Of a stretch of 64,000 nucleotides of DNA, positions 10,202 through 18,911 are shown in pieces. Under the pieces are notes generated by a model. It was not told where the DNA came from, searched no databases, and was given only the letters and a program-made list of their open reading frames with translations. The DNA is taken from positions 1,129,501 to 1,193,500 of the forward strand of contig NC_019689.1 of assembly GCF_000317025.1 (NCBI RefSeq). Reading direction: 5' to 3'. The stretch is from Pleurocapsa sp. PCC 7327. GTDB taxonomy: Bacteria; Cyanobacteriota; Cyanobacteriia; Cyanobacteriales; Microcystaceae. How positions within the stretch are numbered: position 1 is the stretch's first letter; each line of letters starts with the position of its first letter. The translations under genes and the position numbers were made by a program.

Positions 10202-11443
10202 ATGGCAGACTGGCAAGAAATTGACGGCGGCGTAACAGCACCCAAAGGCTTTAAGGCAGCAGGGATTACGGCAGGCTTAAAACCTTCTGGCGCGCCGGAT
10301 TTAGCCTTAATTTTTTCAGAGACAGAAGCGATCGCGGCTGGAGTATTTACTATGTCTCAAGTTCGGGCGGCTTGCGTCGATTATTGCCGAACTCGCCTTC
10401 AAGCCAAAGCTAGCGCCCGCGCCATTCTCTGCAATGCGGGTCAGGCAAATGCAGCTACAGGCGATCGCGGTTGGGAAGATGCCCTAGAAAGCGCTCGTCT
10501 TTTAGGAGAAACCCTCAATATCTCTCCCGACTCAATTCTGTTGGCTTCTACAGGCGTTATCGGACAGCGGATTCCCATGGAGGCAATGCGCAACGGAATT
10601 CCCCAATTGGTTGCCTCTCTCTCAGAAGATGGCAGCGATGCGGCTGCCAAAGCCATTATTACAACCGATTTAGTCACCAAATCCATTGCCCTAGAAACCA
10701 CGATGGACGGTCGTCCCGTCCGCATGGGCGGGATCGCTAAAGGATCGGGCATGATTCACCCCAATATGGCGACCTTGTTGGCGTTTGTTACTTGCGATGC
10801 GGCAGTTTCTACCTCCCTGTGGCAGCAGATGCTTAAGCGGACAGCCGATCGCAGTTTTAATCAGATTACGGTAGATGGGGATACCAGCACCAACGATACT
10901 TTGATTGCCCTAGCAAACGGTCAGTCCCGCACGGCAGCCATTACCGAAATGGGAGCCAGTGCCGAGAAACTGGAAGCGATGCTGACGGCGGTATGCCAGT
11001 ATTTAGCCAAAGCGATCGCTCGCGACGGCGAAGGAGCGACTTGTTTAATTGAAGTGCAGGTATCGGGCGCGCCAGACGACGAAGCTGCCCGACAGATTGC
11101 TCGCACGATCGCCGGATCGTCGTTAGTTAAATCTGCTATTTTTGGGCGCGACCCAAACTGGGGTAGGATTGCAGCGGCGGCAGGACGTGCCGGAGTTTCT
11201 TTCCATCAGGAGGATTTACAAATTAAGTTAGGAAGTTTTGTGTTGATGGAAAACGGTCAACCGTTGGAGTTCGATCGCGCTGCGGCGAGTGATTATCTCA
11301 AAGGGGCAGCAGCAGGAGCGTATTTGCAAGAAGATACGGTGTTAATTTCGGTTTGTATTGGCAACGGTTCGGGGACGGGTACGGCTTGGGGCTGCGATCT
11401 GAGTTATGACTACGTAAGGATTAATGCCGAGTACACGACTTGA
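10202..11443 (+). CDS. argJ: Bifunctional glutamate N-acetyltransferase / ornithine acetyltransferase ArgJ
   Basis: The 413-residue enzyme moves acetyl from N-acetylornithine to glutamate and can also use acetyl-CoA, recycling acetyl groups in arginine synthesis. The start MADWQEIDGGVTAPKGFKA is conserved, with GAAGGAG about ten bases upstream; a longer frame to 10061 is poor sequence. The self-cleavage site that yields alpha and beta chains is the Thr in MIHPNMATLLAF. Other conserved blocks are STGVIGQ, MGGIAKGSGM, TVDGDTSTND and GRDPNWGRI. The product is expected to be a cytoplasmic heterotetramer. Confidence 0.96.
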   Translation: MADWQEIDGGVTAPKGFKAAGITAGLKPSGAPDLALIFSETEAIAAGVFTMSQVRAACVDYCRTRLQAKASARAILCNAGQANAATGDRGWEDALESARLLGETLNISPDSILLASTGVIGQRIPMEAMRNGIPQLVASLSEDGSDAAAKAIITTDLVTKSIALETTMDGRPVRMGGIAKGSGMIHPNMATLLAFVTCDAAVSTSLWQQMLKRTADRSFNQITVDGDTSTNDTLIALANGQSRTAAITEMGASAEKLEAMLTAVCQYLAKAIARDGEGATCLIEVQVSGAPDDEAARQIARTIAGSSLVKSAIFGRDPNWGRIAAAAGRAGVSFHQEDLQIKLGSFVLMENGQPLEFDRAAASDYLKGAAAGAYLQEDTVLISVCIGNGSGTGTAWGCDLSYDYVRINAEYTT

Positions 11444-11464
11444 ACGAGAATCGCTAGCAAACCG

Positions 11465-11859
11465 TCATACGAAGCTTTGATTCTTCTGCCGCCTAACAGT
11501 GCCGCCTCGCTGCAAGAAGCTGAGTCTATCTTGCTTGATTTCTATAAAAATGACGAACGGCTCGTTAAAATTCAACGACATGAGAAGAAACTAGATCTGA
11601 CGATCGATGGCTGGATTTGTCATATCTATCTCAATAGACAACCTTACGTTCTCGAAGAATCGCGGGAGATATGGCAGAAACATTTGCTAGCGATCGCACA
11701 GATAAAGCTGAAATAGCAGCTTGCGATCGCCGATTGGAAATTATCTGTCAGCCAGACCCCGATCTAGATTACTTCAACAACTATTTGTTCGTTTTAGAGG
11801 AATTAGGTAGCTTCGTTGGTGCTAAGACTTGGGAGGGGATAACTGGGAAGTTTCTCTAA
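11465..11859 (+). pseudogene. Decayed small gene of unknown function (start lost, frameshift)
   Basis: The coding-like frame PSYEALILLPPN runs on from the argJ stop, in the same frame, to about 11668 and shows a plausible protein with EAESILLDFY and YVLEESREI. At 11665-11673 the sequence GAGATATGG seems to have an extra AT. Removing two bases joins EESREMAETF to SDRTDKAEIAACDRRLEI and a good C-terminal part (LDYFNNYLFVLEELGSF) that ends at 11859. No ATG or Shine-Dalgarno sequence precedes SYEALILL; only a TTG at 11477 could serve. The two pieces read as one protein of about 130 residues whose family I cannot name. Confidence 0.55.
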
Positions 11860-11874
11860 ACATATCCGTTCAAT

Positions 11875-12356
11875 TCAATATAAATACTTGACATAAACGC
11901 GATCGCATCGTTTGGTTTCCACGCCAGTAGCGCTGCGATAGCCGTATTTTTCATAAAGCGATACGGCTTGTTTGAGGATACTAGCGGTTTCGAGCCAAAT
12001 TTCTTGAAATCTCTTTGCCGCGACCGCGTTTTCTAACTGTTTGAGCAAATGCTTGCCTAGTCCCATTCCTCTCGCTGTTGGTAATAAATACATTTTGCGG
12101 ATTTCTACCGCCTTCTCGCCGCGAGCAATCGGGTAATAGGCAGCCGTTCCCACAATCTGTCCTTGCCGTTCGATACCCAAAATTCCCCACCAGCGCTAAG
12201 ATAAGCGGTTTCGACTTCTAAAACATCTCGATCCGCACCCGTCGGTTCCCAGGGCAAGCCATACTCTTGCAACACTTGCTCGATAACGCTTGCCGCCGCC
12301 GCGCGATCGCGTTCTTGCCAGTTTCGGATTGTAAAATCTCGATAGATATTATTCAT
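11875..12356 (-). pseudogene. GNAT-family N-acetyltransferase, frameshifted
   Basis: The first part starts at 12356 (MNNIYRDFTIRNWQERDR) and runs well to GGEFWV. The second part, in another frame, holds IERQGQIVGTAAYYP, the acetyl-CoA loop TARGMGLGKHLLKQL and LETASILKQAVSLYEKYGY. Adding one A on the coding strand near 12174 joins them as GGEFWVIERQGQ and gives a normal GNAT of about 160 residues. It starts one base after the devA-like stop codon, so it was the last gene of the exporter operon. This is either a real pseudogene or a one-base sequence error. The substrate is unknown. Confidence 0.8.
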
Positions 12357-12357
12357 T

Positions 12358-13038
12358 TTACCTAGCAGATTTCAAGCGACCGTCTTCCATGTGAACGATG
12401 CGATCGGCAATATCTAAAATGCGGTTGTCGTGAGTCACTAGCAAAATCGTACAACCCTGCTCTTTTGCCAGAAATTGCATCAGATTAACCACATCGCGAC
12501 CCGTTTTACTATCTAAAGCAGCGGTAGGTTCGTCTGCTAGCACTAATTTGGGGTGGCTCACTAAGGCGCGTGCGATCGCGATGCGTTGCTTTTGTCCACC
12601 TGAGAGATTGTCTGGGTAGTAGTTGACGCGATCGCCCAGACCCACCGTTCTTAACATTGCCTCGGATTTAGCCTTAGCTTGTGCGGGAGTGATATCTTCG
12701 TGGAGTTCGAGCGACATTTGTACGTTTTGCCTGGCGCTCATAAATGGCAGCAAATTATGTGCCTGAAAAATGTAGCCGATCTGGCGACGAACCATCACCA
12801 ATTGGTCTTCGCTCGCCCCATTTAATTCTTTGCCAAAATGTTTTAAACTGCCTTCCTGAAGCGATCGCAACGCGCCGATCAGCGACAATAAAGTCGTTTT
12901 TCCCGAACCCGACGGTCCGGTCATAATAATAATTTCTCCTGGATAAATATCCAAATTGATATCAAATAAAACCTGTTTGACTAAAGTCCCTTTGCCATAG
13001 TAATGATTCAGATGGCGAATCTCTATCACTGGTTGCAT
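12358..13038 (-). CDS. devA: DevA-type ABC exporter ATP-binding protein
   Basis: The 226-residue ATPase is of the MacB/LolD/DevA group. It shows Walker A GPSGSGKTT, Q-loop YIFQAHNLLPF, signature LSGGQKQR, Walker B KLVLADEPTAALDS and H-loop VTHDNR. It follows the DevC-like permease by 13 bases and together with the DevB-like adaptor upstream makes a complete DevBCA exporter. In heterocyst-forming cyanobacteria this type exports envelope glycolipids through TolC. In other cyanobacteria the cargo is generally unknown, and the substrate here cannot be told from the sequence. Confidence 0.92.
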   Translation of the reverse strand: MQPVIEIRHLNHYYGKGTLVKQVLFDINLDIYPGEIIIMTGPSGSGKTTLLSLIGALRSLQEGSLKHFGKELNGASEDQLVMVRRQIGYIFQAHNLLPFMSARQNVQMSLELHEDITPAQAKAKSEAMLRTVGLGDRVNYYPDNLSGGQKQRIAIARALVSHPKLVLADEPTAALDSKTGRDVVNLMQFLAKEQGCTILLVTHDNRILDIADRIVHMEDGRLKSAR

Positions 13039-13051
13039 GGCACCCTTAACC

Positions 13052-14221
13052 CTAGAAAATATCTGCCGGATCGGCTGCTTTTAGTTTTTGTACTGCCGAA
13101 GCGCCAGAAATAAAACACATTGCGATCGTTGCCACCAATACGATTACAGCTCTTTCAAAGGTCATAGCGATAGGAAGCAGCGTCGCTTGTTTGGTCACTT
13201 CGTACTGAATCATGGAAATTATAAAACCGGGAATATAGCCTAAAACAGCAATAAATAAAGCCTGTTGTAAAACCAGAAATAGCAAGTAGCGATGGCGATA
13301 TCCAATGGCTTTTAGGGTTGCATATTCAGATAGGTGTTCGGAAACGTTAGTATAAAGGATTTGATAGACAACAACAACACCTACCATAATTCCTAACATT
13401 ATGCCTAGATTAAAAACGAATCCGATCGCCGTACTGCTTTGCCAATAATGCTTCTCAAAATCGATTAATTCTTGTTTGGTAAAGACTTTTACATCTTTGG
13501 GCAAATAGTTTTGCAGGCGATCTTTAAATTTCTGTGCGTCTACTCCTGGTTTTAATTTAATCAAACCGACATCGATAGAACCTTTGCGACGAGAGGGAGA
13601 GAGCCGCAAAAAGTTAAGGTGGCTGGTAATGAGATTGCCATCCGAACCGAATGAGGTTCCCATTTTAAACAGTCCGACCACCTTGATGCGGCGATTGGTT
13701 CCTCGACCGCCAATTTCTGTAACTAGGCTGCCTGTTTTCTCAAATTCTGTCACAACCGGGCCGAATTCAGCGCGAGAATCTCGGTCGTATAAAACGACAT
13801 CGGGAAGTTCTAGTTTCTTTCTATTTTCTTCAGCGCCTGGAAAACTAAAAATCGGATAGCGAATGTCAAATCCAACGATAAAAATATTGCGCCAATAATC
13901 TCTGGTTTCGGGATTTTTCCACTGACCTTGTCCGAGGTAAATGGGACTGACAAATTCGACCTCCTCAAAAGCTAGCGCTTGCGATAAACGTCGCTCTGGA
14001 AACGTTTCCATAGCAATCAAGGCATTGGAGCGAGGGCTGAGTAAAAAGCAATCGCCTTCCAACCCGTTATAAAAGCGAACGGCGCTATCAAATAAGGCTT
14101 CCTGCAACCCAAATTGCATGAAAACGATTACAACTGAGAAAACCACTCCCGCTAGGGCAACGATTAAGCGGACTTTTTGATGTCTCAGTTGTAACCAAGC
14201 TGTAGGTAATTTTTGCAGCAT
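13052..14221 (-). CDS. devC: DevC-type ABC exporter permease
   Basis: The 389-residue permease has a FtsX/MacB-like fold: one membrane helix near the N terminus (residues 20-40), a large external domain, and three C-terminal helices. Typical pieces are LQLRHQKVRLIVALAGV, SEHLSEYATLKAIGYRH in the coupling loop, and the end LKAADPADIF. The ATG at 14219-14221 gives MLQKLPTAWLQL, as in other DevC proteins; a TTG seven codons upstream is less likely. It is the middle gene of the devB-devC-devA set, 92 bases after devB. Confidence 0.9.
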   Translation of the reverse strand: MLQKLPTAWLQLRHQKVRLIVALAGVVFSVVIVFMQFGLQEALFDSAVRFYNGLEGDCFLLSPRSNALIAMETFPERRLSQALAFEEVEFVSPIYLGQGQWKNPETRDYWRNIFIVGFDIRYPIFSFPGAEENRKKLELPDVVLYDRDSRAEFGPVVTEFEKTGSLVTEIGGRGTNRRIKVVGLFKMGTSFGSDGNLITSHLNFLRLSPSRRKGSIDVGLIKLKPGVDAQKFKDRLQNYLPKDVKVFTKQELIDFEKHYWQSSTAIGFVFNLGIMLGIMVGVVVVYQILYTNVSEHLSEYATLKAIGYRHRYLLFLVLQQALFIAVLGYIPGFIISMIQYEVTKQATLLPIAMTFERAVIVLVATIAMCFISGASAVQKLKAADPADIF

Positions 14222-14313
14222 GAAGCTTCCGAATGTTGGCAACTCGTCACAATTGTTTCAAAGTTCAAAGTCAATGGATTTTGAACTTTGAATTTTAAAC
14301 GATTTTGGTTGGG

Positions 14314-16182
14314 TTATTTAATGATTTCTGCTCTATCGTTGGTATTGATAATGACGTTGACTTGTAAGTTGGTTAAATTGGCAATTTTCAGGTTATCTTC
14401 TGGATTGATGCGAATTTTCACGTCAACGACTCTAGCATCGACATCCGCCACCGGATCGGTTCCCAGGACATCTTTTTGCCCGATTTGTAAGCCCACTTCG
14501 TCTACCGTTCCTCGTAAATCGCCAACAATTCCATGGCTTTTGATCGTTGCCGTTTGACCGACGCGAACTCTGGCGATATCGGTTTCGTAAACTTCTGCCG
14601 TAACGTACATTTGGTCGGTTTGTCCCAATTCTAGTATCCCGTCGTTGCTGACGATTTCTCCGGGCCAAGCGTGAATTTTGAGAATTTGACCGTTGCTGGG
14701 CGCTCTGACGTAAGCCCGATCTAAATCGGCTTGAGCGCGTTTAACGGCTGCTTGAGCTGATAGGAGTTCGGCTTGAGCGACTCGAACGTCCACGGGTCGA
14801 ACCTCTGAAACGGCGCTGAGCATTGCTTGGTCTTCTTCGATCTGTCTTTGCAAGGTGGCTACTGTCTTATTAAGGGTAGCTTTTGCCTCATTGATTTGCT
14901 CCTGTAGCGTCGAGACGATTCGCCTTAAGTCGGCTTCGGCGGCTTTTAGGCTGCTACGAGTGGTTTCTGCTTGCAAGCAAACGCGATTGCGTTCCTGTTC
15001 GGCGATTCCCCCTTCGGCAAACAACTTCTGATAGCGATCGCAATTGCCATCGGCATCGCGCAACTCAGCTCTAATTTTGGCAATATTCGCTTCCTGGGCA
15101 GCTCTATTCCCGCTCAACTGTCCTTCCAGGCTAGAGATAGTCGCTTTTTGAGCGGCAATTTGTCCTTGTAATTCGGCTTGCGTGCGTAGAAATCTAGCGT
15201 CTTGCGCCTGGATGTCTCCGCTTTTAGCGCCAGCTTTGACCTTAGCGAGATTGGCTTGAGAGATTCTCACATTGGTTTTGGCTTGTTCTAGGGCGGCTTG
15301 CAAGCGATCGCGGCTGTCTAAGATAGCGATAATTTGTCCGGCTTTTACTTTGTCTCCTCGATTGACCAGCAGTTGCGCGACTCGCGCTCCCTCTTGCATC
15401 GTTGGCGCAGACAGTTTGATTACCTCTCCTTTGGGTTCGATATAGCCCAACGCCGCGACGGCATTAGTCGCGATCGTTTTTTGTCCTAAAGAAGCGGTTG
15501 GGGCGGTAGTGGGATTTGGCTGGCGCGTTGCCCGCAAACCATAGAGAAGGGCGATGCTCAAAGTCAACAAGCCGGCAATCGCTAGCGCCAGTTTTTGTGG
15601 CGATCGCTGCTTGGCTGAGTCGATTGATTCTTCTGATTCTATTTCGGTTTCTGGCGCTTGGGGCGGTGCCAGAACGGGTTCGACGAGCGCTACTTGTTGG
15701 GTATAGGGATCGGCTTCTAGCGCGCCTTGTCGCCGTCGTAGGACGCGCCAGTATTGATTATAGGTTGCTTCTTGCTTGCGGAGGTTACGGCGTTGACCGA
15801 TCAGCGTTGCCTCCAGCAAGTCTTTTCTTTCCTGCTCGTTAGCTAGCTCTACTTCTAGACTAAAACGCTCGTACTCCCCAGCTGCCTGTAGTTTTTCTTC
15901 TAAATCTGCGATCGCTTGGTTTTGCGCGGCTAGTTCTACCTCTTGATCGCTGACGAAGCGCACCGATTTTTCTAAATTCGTTCTCAGATTGTCAACAATG
16001 TCTTGCAGTTCGTCTAGGGGCATATGCTCTAGCGCTTCTACCAGACCGGCTTTTTGGATGCGTTGCATGTCTTCGGTTTTGACCGAGAGACGATTCATGA
16101 TTTGTCTGAGACGCTGGATTGCTTCCTGCTGGCTGTTGGGAAGCTTTTGTTGTAGCTGTTGGTTGGTTGTCTGCTTCATCAT
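14314..16182 (-). CDS. devB: DevB-like membrane fusion (HlyD/MacA) protein with long coiled-coil N-terminal domain
   Basis: The 622-residue protein has two parts. Residues 1 to about 200 are a predicted cytoplasmic coiled coil that includes LRTNLEKSVRFVSDQEVELA and TLIGQRRNLRKQEATYNQYW, followed by an acidic linker. A single membrane helix (LALAIAGLLTLSIALLYGL) comes next, then a standard adaptor: lipoyl half (GYIEPKGEVIKL), a long alpha-hairpin with repeated QAEL/ANLAKV patterns, the second lipoyl half (RAPSNGQILKIHAWPGEIV) and a beta-barrel end. Usual DevB proteins are about 400-480 residues and lack the first part. The coil resembles, from memory, the C-terminal region of cyanobacterial HmpF-type motility proteins. 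The ATG at 16182 is used; a TTG lies two codons earlier. Confidence 0.87.
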   Translation of the reverse strand: MMKQTTNQQLQQKLPNSQQEAIQRLRQIMNRLSVKTEDMQRIQKAGLVEALEHMPLDELQDIVDNLRTNLEKSVRFVSDQEVELAAQNQAIADLEEKLQAAGEYERFSLEVELANEQERKDLLEATLIGQRRNLRKQEATYNQYWRVLRRRQGALEADPYTQQVALVEPVLAPPQAPETEIESEESIDSAKQRSPQKLALAIAGLLTLSIALLYGLRATRQPNPTTAPTASLGQKTIATNAVAALGYIEPKGEVIKLSAPTMQEGARVAQLLVNRGDKVKAGQIIAILDSRDRLQAALEQAKTNVRISQANLAKVKAGAKSGDIQAQDARFLRTQAELQGQIAAQKATISSLEGQLSGNRAAQEANIAKIRAELRDADGNCDRYQKLFAEGGIAEQERNRVCLQAETTRSSLKAAEADLRRIVSTLQEQINEAKATLNKTVATLQRQIEEDQAMLSAVSEVRPVDVRVAQAELLSAQAAVKRAQADLDRAYVRAPSNGQILKIHAWPGEIVSNDGILELGQTDQMYVTAEVYETDIARVRVGQTATIKSHGIVGDLRGTVDEVGLQIGQKDVLGTDPVADVDARVVDVKIRINPEDNLKIANLTNLQVNVIINTNDRAEIIK

Positions 16183-16487
16183 ATGCAAAAATTGCTTAAC
16201 GATTGAGGGTTAATTCGGACAAGAGTGGATTTGCTCGGAGCCAACTCAAGCGGTTGTTTTGGTTTTTGCACCGCAGCGGCGATTGCTACTGCGGATTGAA
16301 GGATAGATTTTGAAAGCTATCTTGTATAAGTTTGTGAAATTTTATCTAACTCGCGCTAGATGTAAGATTAACTGATATTTGACCAGATTATTCTACTTTT
16401 GCTGTAATACTTTATCTCAAATTCCTCCAATTCTCCAAATCGATGCCTGGGTTGCCCGGTAGGCAAGGAATTTGCTCTCCAGTGCTT

Positions 16488-18089
16488 TTAAACGTCTATC
16501 TTAGTGCTGTAGCGACCGGGAGCGAGAATTTGCTTGGGATCGAGGGCATGTTTGAGCCTGCCCAACAGCGCCCGATAGCTATCTTCTCCTTGCAGGGTTT
16601 CCATCGATTGAATTCCCGCGCGATAGGGATAGTAACCCGCCCCAGTTAATTCTTCGAGCAATTTGTCATAACATGTCATCGCTTTTTCATCCTCGCCAGG
16701 GATTTCGCGATCGTAGGAGATGCTAATAATGCAGCCAAGACAGCGTTCGGTTAGCAGCGTTATGGACATGCTCGGCTCAAACTGATATTTGGTCAAGGTT
16801 TCGCTGACGATTTTGTTAATGTTAACTGCATGTTCTCCCTCCAAGGGAGCGACGGGAGCGCACCAAATCAAGCCGCAACCGTCGCGATCGGGGTTCATTG
16901 ATTCGGGTGGGGCAAATTTCTTACGCCAATAGGTGCTGACCAGCTGGGTATTGGTGGGCATTCCTTTCATCAACCCATAGACTGGCTCCAGAAGCTTGAG
17001 CAACTCCGGCAAATTTAATCCAGTCGCCATCCGGTATGGTTTGGCAAGGGTTTGTCCCAGTTTCAGGGTAAAGTCGTCTATAAATCTGAGCTTGCTGACC
17101 TTGCCTCTGAGGGCTTGTTTGATTAACTGTCGGGCAGCAGCAACTTGTTTTCTACTGCCATAAATGCCCCCAGAACCGTTCCAAGCGCCAAAGTCCCAGG
17201 TTTTGGCAAAATGCGCCATGACTTGGGGAGACAGCGGCGTTGTTCCTCCGGTTTCTTGCCAAGGATATTGCCGGATCGAAGAAAGAACTTTATAGCTGTT
17301 ACCGATGTGAACGGCACTGCGAATCGTTCCATTGAGGCGCAGGGGACGCAGTGCGTCGATTAGTTCGGGGAGTTGTTCTTCTTGCTTGATACTGAAAAAA
17401 AAGGCTTGAAAATACTCCGGAGCTGGCATTAGCCATAGGGTCATCTGGGTGACGATGCCAAAATTGGATTGAGAGAACAAGCCGTCGAGATAAGGACCAA
17501 GACCCCAGCGATAGACTGAGGCGGTTTTAGCATTCGGAAACCTGCCAAAGCCTGTATGAACGACCTCTCCAGTCGGCAGAACGACTTCCATGCCGCAGAC
17601 ATTGGCGAAGCGATCGCCATAGGGAGTATGACCGAAGCCTCGCTCCATAATATTGCCAATCAGACTGCTATCGGGGCTGGAACCCGTCGCATCCATCCAT
17701 AGGCGCGAGGATTGCTGCTGCAAAAACTCGTAAAGCTGGCGCTGAGTTACTCCAGGCTCGATGGTGACATAAGCCAGTTCCTCGTCAAAATCGACGATGC
17801 GGTTTAAGCGCGACAGATCGAGCAGCGCGCAGCCATCTTCGACGGGGACGCGAGAGCCGTATCCCCAATTTTTTCCGCTGCCAATGGGATAGACGGGCAG
17901 ATCGTATTGGTTGGCTATCTTGAGACATTGGCGTACCTCTTCGCGGCTGCCGGGCTGGAGAATGACGGGAATCTGCTGCCGAGTTAGAAAGGTTGCCGTT
18001 TGAGCGTCGCGCAGCAGAGGGCGATCGCTCAGAACGCGATCGGCTCCCAAAAGCTGACTCCAGGCTTCTATGGCTCTATCTTGGTCCAT
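16488..18089 (-). CDS. FAD-linked oxidase of the vanillyl-alcohol oxidase / 4-cresol dehydrogenase family
   Basis: The 533-residue flavoprotein has an N-terminal PCMH-type FAD domain (VILQPGSREEVRQCLKIAN, then YPIGSGKNWGYGS for pyrophosphate binding and ATGSSPDSSLIGNIMERGFG). Its C-terminal cap and substrate domain ends HALDPKQILAPGRY. The order and spacing fit the VAO/p-cresol methylhydroxylase flavoprotein family, which oxidises phenols, alcohols or related small molecules. The true substrate and the electron acceptor (oxygen or cytochrome) are unknown. ATG 18087-18089 is chosen over a TTG four codons upstream. The gene follows an acyltransferase gene by about 60 bases on the same strand, suggesting a two-gene unit. 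Confidence 0.85.
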   Translation of the reverse strand: MDQDRAIEAWSQLLGADRVLSDRPLLRDAQTATFLTRQQIPVILQPGSREEVRQCLKIANQYDLPVYPIGSGKNWGYGSRVPVEDGCALLDLSRLNRIVDFDEELAYVTIEPGVTQRQLYEFLQQQSSRLWMDATGSSPDSSLIGNIMERGFGHTPYGDRFANVCGMEVVLPTGEVVHTGFGRFPNAKTASVYRWGLGPYLDGLFSQSNFGIVTQMTLWLMPAPEYFQAFFFSIKQEEQLPELIDALRPLRLNGTIRSAVHIGNSYKVLSSIRQYPWQETGGTTPLSPQVMAHFAKTWDFGAWNGSGGIYGSRKQVAAARQLIKQALRGKVSKLRFIDDFTLKLGQTLAKPYRMATGLNLPELLKLLEPVYGLMKGMPTNTQLVSTYWRKKFAPPESMNPDRDGCGLIWCAPVAPLEGEHAVNINKIVSETLTKYQFEPSMSITLLTERCLGCIISISYDREIPGEDEKAMTCYDKLLEELTGAGYYPYRAGIQSMETLQGEDSYRALLGRLKHALDPKQILAPGRYSTKIDV

Positions 18090-18152
18090 TGGTATCTGCA
18101 AGCAAAAAATGTATTTTTCATATTGTTATATATTTTGGATTTTGGGACGGTT

Positions 18153-18911
18153 TCAGAGGACGGGGATTTTGGAGAGCGATTTAAGCATGGGAGAGACAAT
18201 TAAATCGGAGCGCACGACCTCCATTAACTCGCGAATCTGGGCGGGCAAACTATTTTCAACTTCTTGTCGCATAACCTGGTACGGTCCCCGCTTACCCCGA
18301 AAGTCAACAAAATCGCCGATCTGAGTAAAGACAAATCCAAAGTAGCGAAGATGGCGGGCAAGTTTAGGTTCCATCAAAACGAAAACCCGTTCTACGCCTG
18401 CTTCCATGCCAATGCAAGTCGCAGCTAGATAAAGACTGAGGGCAATCACGGGAAAACCTCGTTTTTCTTCTCCTTCTTGAGAGCGATCGTTAAAGAATAG
18501 CAACCCTCCTGATGTTTGTGATTCTCCAGAGCGCCTGCGGAATCGACCGAGTACGGCTAGGCGCGAAACTTCTCCATAGGAATAGGGAGGTAGTTGACTG
18601 AGATCGAGATCGAGGGAACAGACTTTATTAAGAGGAAGAGAGCGTTCCGGTTGATAGGGATCGGGAAAGACAAAACGGATGCAGCCAGCGTAAACGCCGC
18701 TAGCGCGGTGTTTGAGGAGACAGTGCAAGGAGCGATCGTCGTAAATATCCATCTCTAGCCGATCGGGAAATTTATCGGTTGCTTCATAGTTGAGTTCTTG
18801 GCAATAGACCTCATAGCGAATTCGATAAACTTCTTCTTTTAGATCGTTAGTATCAGCGAGCGATATCTGAAATTGCTCGCGAAACTGCTCGCTTATGCTC
18901 TTTGGCTGCAT
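18153..18911 (-). CDS. PEP-CTERM/exosortase-associated (LuxI-like) acyltransferase
   Basis: The 252-residue protein has the fold signature of the autoinducer-synthase/GNAT group. It has YRIRYEVYCQELNYE near residue 28, a Glu/Asp-rich EMDIYDDRSLHCLL strand, GCIRFVFPDP, and EVSRLAVLGRFRRR in the acyl-binding region. These blocks match the acyltransferase family found beside exosortase/PEP-CTERM systems, which is related to acyl-homoserine lactone synthases. No exosortase or PEP-CTERM protein is in the window. The downstream flavin oxidase suggests the pair makes or modifies a small acylated molecule; that is an inference. Confidence 0.8.
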   Translation of the reverse strand: MQPKSISEQFREQFQISLADTNDLKEEVYRIRYEVYCQELNYEATDKFPDRLEMDIYDDRSLHCLLKHRASGVYAGCIRFVFPDPYQPERSLPLNKVCSLDLDLSQLPPYSYGEVSRLAVLGRFRRRSGESQTSGGLLFFNDRSQEGEEKRGFPVIALSLYLAATCIGMEAGVERVFVLMEPKLARHLRYFGFVFTQIGDFVDFRGKRGPYQVMRQEVENSLPAQIRELMEVVRSDLIVSPMLKSLSKIPVL

